A stretch of DNA of 32,425 nt from NCBI RefSeq assembly GCF_017545445.1, contig NZ_JAFWOM010000129.1, forward strand, positions 1-32,425, written 5' to 3'. The notes below the pieces were generated by a model that saw only the letters and a program-made list of their open reading frames with translations, was not told the origin of the DNA and ran no database searches. Positions 7,096 to 15,353 of the stretch are shown here, in pieces. Numbering within the stretch: position 1 is the stretch's first letter; the number at the start of each line of letters is the position of its first letter. The DNA comes from Fibrobacter sp. (lineage in GTDB: Bacteria > Fibrobacterota > Fibrobacteria > Fibrobacterales > Fibrobacteraceae). Both the position numbers and the translations under genes were made by a program.

Positions 7096-8367
7096 ATGAC
7101 ACAGAATAACGTTAATTTGGAAAAATACTCTGACGAGCTCGCGACAAACGCAAAGAACGCGAGCAAGAAAATTCGTACCTTGAGCGCCGAAAAACGCGCA
7201 GCCGTGCTCGCACGTGTTGCAGAAATTCTCCGTACAAAGAAGCCGGAAATTCTCGCCGCCAACAAGCTCGACCTCGAAGCGGCCGCCGGCAAGCTCGACG
7301 ATTCCAAGATGGATCGCTTGACTTTGAACGATGCCCGCATCGAATCGATGGCCAAGGGCGCCGAAGAAATCGCCGCATTCACCGACCCGCTCGGTCGCAT
7401 TCTCGAATCGCGCGAACTCAAGAACGGCATCAAGATTAGCCGTGTCGCCGTGCCGATAGGTTCTGTGTTCTTTATTTTTGAAAGCCGCCCGAACGTGACA
7501 ATCGATGGCGCCTGCCTTTGTTTTAAGGCGGGCAACGCCGTGATTCTCCGTGGCGGTAAGGAATCGCTCAACTCCGCAAAGTGCCTCGCCGGGATTTTCC
7601 ATCAGGCTCTTGAAGAAAATGGAGTTGACAAGGACGCCGTGCAGCTCGTGACCGAAACGAGCCATGACCTCGTGGGCATGCTTTTACAGCGCAACGATTG
7701 CCTTGACCTCGTGATTCCTCGCGGTGGCGAACGCTTGATTCGCGCAGTCGTGGAACAGAGCAAGATTCCCGTCATCAAGCACTTCAACGGCATCTGCCAT
7801 GTGTATGTCGATAAGTCTGCCGATATGGACAAGGCAGTGAACATCCTCATCAACGCCAAGACACAGCGCACCGGCGTATGCAACGCCATGGAATGCGTGA
7901 TTATCGACCGCCACATCGATGATGCAAACGTCAAAAAATTGCTCGATTGTCTCGCCGACCGTGGCGTGGAACTCTTTGGCAACAAGGATGCCCAATCGCA
8001 CGACAGCCGCATCAAGGATATTGGCGACGACAGCAACTACCATCACGAATACCTCGCCCTCAAATCGAGCGTCAAGTTCGTCGATAACGTCGAAGAAGCC
8101 TGCGACCACATTGAAAAGAACAGCAGCCGCCACACCGAAGCGGTCGTTGCAGAAGATGCCTCTGTGCAAGATTACTTCGTCGCAAATGTCGATAGCAGCA
8201 GCGTCATGGTAAACGCCAGCACGCGCTTTGCAGACGGTGGCGAATACGGTCTCGGTGCAGAAGTGGGAATTTCCACCGACAAGCTCCATGCTCGCGGCCC
8301 GATGGGCGTCGAAAGCCTCTGCAGCTACAAGTGGATTCTCCGCGGCAACGGACAGGTGCGCGGATAA
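7096..8367 (+). CDS. proA: Gamma-glutamyl phosphate reductase (proline biosynthesis)
   Basis: NADPH-dependent reduction of gamma-glutamyl phosphate to glutamate semialdehyde, the second step of proline synthesis, in the cytoplasm. 423 residues, the normal length. Visible family signatures are PIGSVFFIFESRPNVTIDGA and LCFKAGNAVILRGGKE (nucleotide-binding part), the active-site Cys262 in QRTGVCNAMECV, and the C-terminal FADGGEYGLGAEVGISTDKL and ARGPMGVESL. No proB is adjacent; the gene stands alone. The start at 7096 matches the usual N-terminus and lies 5 nt after a TATATTTG promoter box. Confidence 0.97.
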   Translation: MTQNNVNLEKYSDELATNAKNASKKIRTLSAEKRAAVLARVAEILRTKKPEILAANKLDLEAAAGKLDDSKMDRLTLNDARIESMAKGAEEIAAFTDPLGRILESRELKNGIKISRVAVPIGSVFFIFESRPNVTIDGACLCFKAGNAVILRGGKESLNSAKCLAGIFHQALEENGVDKDAVQLVTETSHDLVGMLLQRNDCLDLVIPRGGERLIRAVVEQSKIPVIKHFNGICHVYVDKSADMDKAVNILINAKTQRTGVCNAMECVIIDRHIDDANVKKLLDCLADRGVELFGNKDAQSHDSRIKDIGDDSNYHHEYLALKSSVKFVDNVEEACDHIEKNSSRHTEAVVAEDASVQDYFVANVDSSSVMVNASTRFADGGEYGLGAEVGISTDKLHARGPMGVESLCSYKWILRGNGQVRG

Positions 8368-8369
8368 TT

Positions 8370-8447
8370 AGACGAAAGAACGGCGCATTGCGCCTACAGA
8401 CGAGAGACTAGAGAAAAATCGTCATCCTGAGCTTGTCGAAGGATCTC
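8370..8447 (+). repeat. Compound repeat element directly after proA
   Basis: Begins 3 nt after the proA stop: AGACGAAAGAACG, a GGCGC/GCGCC hairpin, CTACAGACGAGAGAC, then the palindromic unit GTCATCCTGAGC...CGAAGGATC (8421-8447). The same order of blocks occurs directly after prfC on the minus strand (17841-17924). The hairpin may act as a terminator, but it lacks a T run. Confidence 0.75.
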
Positions 8448-8533
8448 AAAACAAATATCACTGGGTTCTACCCCCCTACAGGAGCCAGAACGACGAACTA
8501 TAACATACAGCAATGGTTAGGAGTACATTTGTA

Positions 8534-9499
8534 ATGAAATTGAATAAAAAATTTTCAGCAATCGCTATCGCGGCCATTGCATTCGCAGTTATAACCGGTT
8601 GCGGCGACGATTCCTCGACCAATCCTGGCGGAGTACAGTCTGGCGAACGTGGAGCCTTCCGCGTAGCACGCCCAGCAACTTACGAAACAAAAGGCGGCAT
8701 CAACTATTTTACCTACTACTGGGGCAAATGCACCATATCCAATGGCGTTTACTCTTGGGATCCCAAAGGTTCTACCGATAGATCCGCATACATCATCAGT
8801 AAAGACTCCCTAAAAGTCTATTACCGCGATACCGAAGAATACGAGAACGACACTCCACTTGACGAGGATGTCAATTACTTTATGTATGGCGGAAATAACA
8901 ACAATAGCATATTCGGCCATTGGGATGCCGTTCACTGCGGAATCCGAAACGGAGAATACAAATGCGGAACCCAGGAACTCAATAGCTCCTACGAATTTAA
9001 ACAAGATTCTGTCATCACATACTTGACCATAGACCCCAACTTCAACTTAATCAATAGTTTTCTTCATACTTTTTTCCATGATTACTTTAGTTTCTGCACA
9101 GATGATTATGACACAGACGAAAATGGAAATTTAAAAGACATTCCCGAACGCGGCATCTCTTTTAGTTTCCAGTCTAATAAAGCAGCAACGGTTACCATTC
9201 AAGGACAAGTTATCAAGATCGAAGCTGACGCATACTCTGAAACTAAAGCCTTACATTCGTTTGGCAAAGTTTCATCGAACGGAATCACATGCACTAACGA
9301 AGGCCGGTTCGGCTATGTGAACAAAGAGGAATACTGTAGCGAAGCCTACAAAGAGTATTTGACAAACGACAACCTTGATTATAAAGGGTCAGACATTTCG
9401 ACCTATTATCTTCGCGATAAAGGGAACCTCGAAGAGTACACAAAATGCATAGAAACACTATTCCAAAACAACCCGGCCTATAAACCAGAAAAGAAATGA
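8534..9499 (+). CDS. Lipoprotein of unknown function
   Basis: 321 residues. Signal peptide with a Lys-rich start, hydrophobic residues 8-21 and lipobox VITGC (Cys23), followed by GDDSSTNPGG, a flexible acidic/Ser linker typical of surface-exposed lipoproteins. The mature part is rich in Tyr, Asn and Asp, with about ten cysteines arranged singly (for example WGKCTISNGVYSWD and VHCGIRNGEYKCG), suggesting disulfides. No catalytic motif recognised. ATG 8534 is preferred over 8513 because TTAGGAG lies 10 nt upstream and the signal peptide then begins directly. It is not clearly related to the 685-3186 family, although the domain of about 45 residues around CTISNGVYSW/CGIRNGEYKC appears to be internally duplicated. 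Confidence 0.85.
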   Translation: MKLNKKFSAIAIAAIAFAVITGCGDDSSTNPGGVQSGERGAFRVARPATYETKGGINYFTYYWGKCTISNGVYSWDPKGSTDRSAYIISKDSLKVYYRDTEEYENDTPLDEDVNYFMYGGNNNNSIFGHWDAVHCGIRNGEYKCGTQELNSSYEFKQDSVITYLTIDPNFNLINSFLHTFFHDYFSFCTDDYDTDENGNLKDIPERGISFSFQSNKAATVTIQGQVIKIEADAYSETKALHSFGKVSSNGITCTNEGRFGYVNKEEYCSEAYKEYLTNDNLDYKGSDISTYYLRDKGNLEEYTKCIETLFQNNPAYKPEKK

Positions 9500-9555
9500 G
9501 TGGTGAGAGCCAACCTCAAAGCAAAGCGAACTCATAGCACAACGCACGACTTCAT

Positions 9556-9580
9556 ACCTAACACCTACAACCTATTACCT
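9556..9580 (+). repeat. CCTA-rich tract upstream of hisI
   Basis: Degenerate units (CCTAACACCTACAACCTATT) end a few bases before the hisI start, on its coding strand. Confidence 0.5.
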
Positions 9581-9585
9581 TAATT

Positions 9586-9936
9586 ATGAAATTTGAAGAA
9601 TTAATCAAAGAAGTAAAATTCGAAGTGGAATTCGGTGGCGAAAAGCTCGCCCCGGCAATCGTTCAGGATGCCGACAAGGGCGACGTGCTGATGATGGCAT
9701 GGATGAACGAAGAAGCCCTCCGCCGTACGCACGAATGCGGAGAAATGGTGTTCTGGAGCCGTAGCCGGAAGGTTTACTGGCACAAGGGCGACACGAGCGG
9801 TAATGTGATGACCGTCGTCGAATGGGCTGCTGACTGCGACTCCGACGCACTCCTTTTCAAGGTGCGTATGCAAGGTCCGCAAGTCGCGTGCCACACGGGC
9901 GCACGCAGCTGTTTCTTCAAGAAGTGCGAAGATTAA
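9586..9936 (+). CDS. hisI: Phosphoribosyl-AMP cyclohydrolase (histidine biosynthesis)
   Basis: Opens the adenine ring of phosphoribosyl-AMP, the third step of histidine synthesis; cytoplasmic, Zn- and Mg-dependent. At 116 residues it is the stand-alone HisI form, without the HisE pyrophosphohydrolase domain fused in enterobacteria. All ligands are visible: Asp83, Cys84, Asp85 and Asp87 in DCDSD, then Cys102 and Cys109 in [20 protein letters not shown] and [18 protein letters not shown] are also typical. The gene ends only 9 bp from the end of the convergent kinase gene, leaving no room for a separate terminator hairpin between them. No clear RBS is seen before ATG 9586. Other his genes are not in the window. 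Confidence 0.96.
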   Translation: MKFEELIKEVKFEVEFGGEKLAPAIVQDADKGDVLMMAWMNEEALRRTHECGEMVFWSRSRKVYWHKGDTSGNVMTVVEWAADCDSDALLFKVRMQGPQVACHTGARSCFFKKCED

Positions 9937-9945
9937 GACAAACGC

Positions 9946-10806
9946 TTAAAATCCCAAATCTTTTTTTGCTGCCTGGAAATTCTTTTCCAGGTATTTTATA
10001 TTTTCGCTTTCGGACAGCAAATGTTCAAAATCGAGTATCGGGAACAAGACATAGGGCTTTACACGAGCATCTACATCCGAGAGCTTTTCAGGTGAATCCG
10101 CGTTAAAATAATACTTTGCAAAAGCATCCCAACATTTACGCATCGTCGATGCGTTCATGTAGTGTGCATCCATGAGGTAATCATCAGGCAAATAATGACA
10201 GAAATAATAGTAGCATCCTAAGTCATAAAGCGGATTGCCATAGGCAAATTCACCCAAGTCAATAAAGAAAGCATGCTTGTCGTTTATAATTAAATTTCCT
10301 GTTTGCAAATCGCCATGGAGACATGTAATTTTCACAGGCGTATTGTCGATGAGTTTACGTGCGTATTCGGCAATATCCCCCGTGACGAGCCTCGACTTTT
10401 CCAAAAAACGCAAATACTTTTTTTCGACATTTTCAAAATCGCCAGGAACACAAGCCGTCGAATGCAGCATTTTGCAATTTTCAGCAAAAATTTTGATGTA
10501 ATATTCAAGTTTCTCGGGTTCCTCGCCTATACATCTTGAAATGGAACGTTTCCCCGTAATGCGTTCGTAAATCATCCCCAAACGTCCATTCTGTTCAACA
10601 ATTTCACCGACTTGCGGTGTCGGAATCCCAAGCGAAAAAACCTTGCGACAAATAGCCTGTTCGCGAAGGAGTTCTTCTTTCGTAGAACAAAATCCAGGAA
10701 AACCCAATTTCAGCATCCACTTTCCATCCGGACTATTGTAGTTTTCGGAATTATGGCGGTCGCTAAACATGATCCAATTTGATAAATCAACTTTCTCCAT
10801 AACCAT
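9946..10806 (-). CDS. Aminoglycoside-phosphotransferase-like small-molecule kinase
   Basis: Probable ATP-dependent phosphotransferase of the APH/choline-kinase fold; substrate unknown, and antibiotic resistance should not be assumed. 286 residues. Visible: an N-lobe Lys in WMLKLGFPG, the catalytic loop HGDLQTGN (His164, Asp166, Asn171), and FIDLGEFAYGNPLYDLG, carrying the metal-binding Asp of kinases. I recall a Fibrobacter paralogous group of such proteins (TIGR02172); membership needs a profile search. The start at 10806 is chosen because AAGGTG lies 6 nt upstream; the in-frame ATG at 10887 would add a 27-residue lysine/aromatic-rich extension without an RBS. Lower G+C than hisI and proA, which suggests more recent arrival or relaxed selection. 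Convergent with hisI. Confidence 0.85.
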   Translation of the reverse strand: MVMEKVDLSNWIMFSDRHNSENYNSPDGKWMLKLGFPGFCSTKEELLREQAICRKVFSLGIPTPQVGEIVEQNGRLGMIYERITGKRSISRCIGEEPEKLEYYIKIFAENCKMLHSTACVPGDFENVEKKYLRFLEKSRLVTGDIAEYARKLIDNTPVKITCLHGDLQTGNLIINDKHAFFIDLGEFAYGNPLYDLGCYYYFCHYLPDDYLMDAHYMNASTMRKCWDAFAKYYFNADSPEKLSDVDARVKPYVLFPILDFEHLLSESENIKYLEKNFQAAKKDLGF

Positions 10807-10979
10807 AAAATACACCTTTTTTTCAGGCGAATCAAAAAAAATTAACCAATACACTGCTTTTTTTGACAATTTCAACGCATTTTTCATGAAAAATACGTAA
10901 AGAATATCACGTTGTGATTTTTTTCACACACAAGCTGCGCAAAACTATTTATATTGTACGCATCAAAAAAGGAGTGATT

Positions 10980-11039
10980 ATGGATTTACCCAGCAGAAGT
11001 AACGAAGGGGACGATTACATCCCGCCGTTCAAGCCGTAA
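10980..11039 (+). CDS. 19-residue mini-protein gene
   Basis: ATG at 10980 is preceded by AAAAAAGGAG with 5-nt spacing, one of the best Shine-Dalgarno sequences in the window, and the frame ends with TAA after 19 codons (MDLPSRSNEGDDYIPPFKP). A hairpin terminator follows 26 nt later (11066-11085) and an A+T-rich promoter-like stretch containing TTATATTGTA lies upstream (about 10950-10959). The unit is thus promoter, RBS, tiny frame, terminator, separate from ligA. The peptide is acidic and Pro-rich with no signal peptide or membrane segment. It could be a small protein, a leader peptide, or a peptide of an sRNA. Function unknown. Confidence 0.5.
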   Translation: MDLPSRSNEGDDYIPPFKP

Positions 11040-11065
11040 TACAAAACCATACGATTTCAAGGATT

Positions 11066-11092
11066 CCACTGGCAAAAGCCGGTGGTTCTTTG
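11066..11092 (+). terminator. Terminator after the mini-gene
   Basis: CCACTGGC/GCCGGTGG (one T-G wobble) with an AAAA loop, followed by TTCTTTG. It separates the mini-gene from ligA, whose start is 45 nt further on. Confidence 0.75.
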
Positions 11093-11103
11093 TATATAGG
11101 TGA

Positions 11104-13341
<2,238 letters not shown>

Positions 13342-13371
13342 CACACACAACAACAGCGATACATACAAAAT

Positions 13372-13404
13372 GGGCGTTCCCGAAGGAACGCCCAGAACTT
13401 TTTT
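13372..13404 (+). terminator. Terminator of ligA, also the 3' hairpin of RNA A on the other strand
   Basis: Perfect stem GGGCGTTCC/GGAACGCCC with a CGAA tetraloop, 30 nt after the ligA stop. On the plus strand AGAAC and six T follow; on the minus strand ATTTTGTAT follows, so it can act in both directions. Confidence 0.85.
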
Positions 13405-13526
13405 GAATCGTAGATCTAGCACCTCAAAGCTACGACCCTATCCCCCCCATGAATAAACGAAGGACGACCATCAAATCAGTTCGTTTTTTTTGGAATCTCT
13501 TTAGCCCTAAGCCCTTATCATGACTC
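13372..13526 (-). ncRNA. Structured small RNA candidate A (tandem pair)
   Basis: No gene recognised by family. On the minus strand, a TAAATTTG box (13540-13533) is followed 18 nt later by GGGCTTAGGGC (13514-13504), then GATTCCAAAA, a long-range closing stem GAACTGATTTGA (13482-13471) with TCAAAAAAGTTC (13406-13395), an internal hairpin TAGC-8 nt-GCTA (13432-13417), and the GGGCGTTCC hairpin as terminator. Every one of these blocks recurs in the same order in the copy at 13655-13797. The RNA runs antisense to the space after ligA and does not overlap its coding region. Length about 155 nt if the start lies 7 nt after the box. It is not coding: no frame of useful length with an RBS. Confidence 0.6.
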
Positions 13527-13532
13527 CATTTA

Positions 13533-13540
13533 CAAATTTA
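13533..13540 (-). promoter_or_regulatory. TAnnTTTG promoter box of RNA A
   Basis: Minus strand TAAATTTG, an exact consensus match, at the same distance (18 nt) from the conserved GGGCTTAG block as the box of RNA B. Confidence 0.55.
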
Positions 13541-13654
13541 CACAAAAAAATAAGAAAAATTAAATATTTCTACAATGTTATTAAAATTTTTCAATAGAAC
13601 CTATATCAAACAAACAAAAAGAATTTCCAAATAACAAACAAACGTAAAAAAAAA

Positions 13655-13797
13655 GGCGCCCATAGCGGACGCCGGAACTTTTTTGATATTTGGATTTAGC
13701 ACAACACCGCTACAATCCGTAACCTTCGAAGAAGGATTGCCTATCAAAGCAGTTCGCTTTTGGAATAAAATTTGGCTCTAAGCCCTCATTTCAATCC
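13655..13797 (-). ncRNA. Structured small RNA candidate B (tandem pair)
   Basis: Homologue of RNA A, 128 bp further along. Minus-strand order: TACATTTG box (13811-13804); GGGCTTAGAGCC (13785-13774); TATTCCAAAA; closing stem GAACTGCTTTGATA (13755-13742) with TATCAAAAAAGTTC (13688-13675), 12 of 14 positions paired; an apical hairpin GGATT-G-TAGC...GCTA-AATCC; and a terminator GGCGTCCG...GGGCGCC (13673-13655) followed by nine T. The terminator has its T run only on the minus strand, which fixes the direction of transcription. Copy A keeps the closing stem and the TAGC/GCTA hairpin although most loop bases differ, as expected for selection on RNA structure. Candidate roles: regulatory sRNA pair or an unnamed RNA class. 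Confidence 0.65.
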
Positions 13798-13803
13798 CTA
13801 TCC

Positions 13804-13811
13804 CAAATGTA
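13804..13811 (-). promoter_or_regulatory. TAnnTTTG promoter box of RNA B
   Basis: Minus strand TACATTTG, with TTG 20 nt upstream as a possible -33 element. The spacer between the two contains the 18-bp palindrome at 13813-13830. Confidence 0.6.
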
Positions 13812-13812
13812 A

Positions 13813-13830
13813 AAATTTTCATGAAAATTT
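13813..13830. promoter_or_regulatory. Perfect 18-bp palindrome in the RNA B promoter spacer
   Basis: AAATTTTCATGAAAATTT reads the same on both strands. It sits between the -33-like TTG and the -7 box of RNA B and 53 bp upstream of the divergent GTPase promoter box, a natural operator position for both. The regulator is unknown. Confidence 0.45.
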
Positions 13831-13883
13831 CAAGACATACACAGCCTTTTCTGAGTCGATTTGCCTAAAATCACTTTTTTTAG

Positions 13884-13891
13884 TAAATTTG
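13884..13891 (+). promoter_or_regulatory. TAnnTTTG promoter box of the COG0523 GTPase gene
   Basis: TAAATTTG, exact consensus, ends 5 nt before the ATG at 13897; the same geometry as proA, again pointing to a leaderless transcript. Confidence 0.6.
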
Positions 13892-13896
13892 ATTAC

Positions 13897-15192
13897 ATGA
13901 AATCAGTACCTATAACGCTCCTCACCGGTTACCTGGGAGCCGGCAAAACCACTCTCCTCAACTACGTTCTCAACAATCAGCAAGGCTACCACGTCGCCGT
14001 CATCGTAAACGACATTGGCGAAGTGAACATCGACCAGACTTTAATTGAAAAGGGCGGAAACATCACCAAGGAAGACTCGGGCAAGGTAGTCCCGCTTTCG
14101 AATGGTTGCATTTGCTGCTCTCTCAAAACCGACTTGATCGAACAAATTGCCGAACTCTTGGAAATGGGCAAGTTCGACTACATCCTCATCGAAGCGAGTG
14201 GCATTTGCGAACCGATTCCTATCGCACAGACCATCAGCTTTGCAGGGAGCCAGCTCCGCAGCAAAGACGGCAGACCACTTCCCTGCCATTTGGACAACAT
14301 CGTGGCAGTCGTTGATGTGCTGCGCCTTGCCGATGAATTTGCCGGTGGCGAAAAGCTCCTCGACGAAGACCTCGAAGAAGAAGATATTGCAAACTTGCTC
14401 ATCCAGCAGATTGAATTCTGCAACACGATTATTTTGAACAAAGTCGATGCATTGAGCAAGCACGACTTGGAACACGTGAAGGCTGTCGTGAAGGCATTGC
14501 AGCCGACCGCCAAGATGATCGAGACGAACTACGGCAAGGTCGAAATGAAAGACATTCTCGACACGAAGCAGTTCGACTTCAACAAGGTTGCTGAATCGAG
14601 CACGTGGGCAATCAAGCTCAACGAAGAAGGCCACGACGACGATGACGATGATGACGACCCTTCGACAGGCTCAGGGACCGGGGAACATCACCATCACGAC
14701 CATGATGACCCTTCGACGGGCTCAGGGACCGAGGAACATCACCACCATCATCATGACCACGACGATGAAGAAGATCATAGCCATTGCGACCATGAACACG
14801 GTGTTTGCCACTGCGGCCACCACCACGACAAGGATCATCCGCATGGCGACGAATACGGCATCAGCACGTTCGTGTTCGAAGACCACCGTCCGCTAAACCG
14901 CGAAAAGTTCGAAGCATTCCTCGACGACTATCCGACAAGCATCATCCGCACAAAGGGCCTCCTCTGGTTCAGCGACGAACGCAGCGAAAGCTACTTGTTC
15001 GAACAAGCTGGCAAGCAGGCCTCCGCCCAGAATTTTGGTCGCTGGTTTGCCGCCGAAAGCGAAGCCGAACAGAAGCGCCTCCTCGCCGAAAATCCGCAAC
15101 TCCAGAAAATCTGGGATGAAAAATACGGCGACCGCATCATCCGCTTGGTGTTCATCGGCCAGCACATGGACAAGATAAGATTATCCAAGTGA
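13897..15192 (+). CDS. COG0523 (CobW/ZNG1-type) metallochaperone GTPase
   Basis: G3E-family P-loop GTPase thought to deliver metal, often zinc, to client enzymes. 431 residues. Walker A GYLGAGKTT (11-19), the metal-binding GCICC motif (Cys71, 73, 74), a Walker B-like region around LIEASGICEP, and the guanine-specificity motif NKVD (181-184). A linker of about 70 residues (about 246-320) is extraordinarily rich in His and Asp and also holds two DPSTGSGT units encoded by a dispersed repeat, as well as HCDHEHGVCHCGHHH. The CobW_C domain (about 320-431) has IRTKGLLWF. The His-rich linker suggests zinc, nickel or cobalt. ATG 13897 is chosen over TTG 13861 because it starts the family N-terminus and follows the promoter box. 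No adjacent metal transporter. Confidence 0.93.
   Translation: MKSVPITLLTGYLGAGKTTLLNYVLNNQQGYHVAVIVNDIGEVNIDQTLIEKGGNITKEDSGKVVPLSNGCICCSLKTDLIEQIAELLEMGKFDYILIEASGICEPIPIAQTISFAGSQLRSKDGRPLPCHLDNIVAVVDVLRLADEFAGGEKLLDEDLEEEDIANLLIQQIEFCNTIILNKVDALSKHDLEHVKAVVKALQPTAKMIETNYGKVEMKDILDTKQFDFNKVAESSTWAIKLNEEGHDDDDDDDDPSTGSGTGEHHHHDHDDPSTGSGTEEHHHHHHDHDDEEDHSHCDHEHGVCHCGHHHDKDHPHGDEYGISTFVFEDHRPLNREKFEAFLDDYPTSIIRTKGLLWFSDERSESYLFEQAGKQASAQNFGRWFAAESEAEQKRLLAENPQLQKIWDEKYGDRIIRLVFIGQHMDKIRLSK
14656..14731 (+). repeat. Two in-frame copies of the dispersed palindromic repeat in the GTPase gene
   Basis: Copies at 14656-14680 and 14707-14731, 25 bp each and differing at one base in the middle. Each carries CCCTTCGAC(A/G)GGCTCAGGG, the reverse complement of the CCTGAGC(C/T)TGTCGAAGG core seen intergenically at 8421-8447. 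Both encode DPSTGSGT in the same frame and lie 51 bp apart within the His-rich linker. Confidence 0.85.
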
Positions 15193-15256
15193 TGAAAGAT
15201 TGCCTGGATGACTAGTTATGATCATTAGTCAATAGTCATTAGTATGTGAGACGAGA

Positions 15257-15289
15257 ACTCCCGCGACCGATCGATCGCGGGAGTTTTTA
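15257..15289 (+). terminator. Terminator of the GTPase gene
   Basis: ACTCCCGCGA/TCGCGGGAGT, perfect 10-bp stem with an 8-nt loop, then TTTT. Confidence 0.9.
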
Positions 15290-15315
15290 CAGAAACAACT
15301 TCTTTAGAACTTCAC

Positions 15316-15339
15316 GGGCCGAACAATCGGCCCTTTATT
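15316..15339. terminator. Hairpin between the convergent GTPase and fibro-slime genes
   Basis: Perfect GGGCCGA/TCGGCCC with a 4-nt loop. The T-rich tail (TTTATTC) is on the plus strand; on the minus strand it lies 21 nt after the fibro-slime stop but lacks a good T run. Confidence 0.5.
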
Positions 15340-15353
15340 CAATTCTACAACTT

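Noticed and set aside
9946..10806. Antibiotic-resistance gene (aminoglycoside phosphotransferase)
   Set aside because: Only the general kinase motifs are shared; similar proteins form a house family in Fibrobacter, and the context is not that of a mobile resistance element.
13813..13830. The 18-bp palindrome as a Fur or Zur box
   Set aside because: It lacks the GATAAT-type core of Fur boxes and a typical Zur box; kept only as an operator of unknown regulator.
14656..14731. Regularly spaced repeats that might suggest a CRISPR array
   Set aside because: Only two units, in frame within a protein gene, and identical in core to dispersed palindromic repeats; no cas genes in the window.
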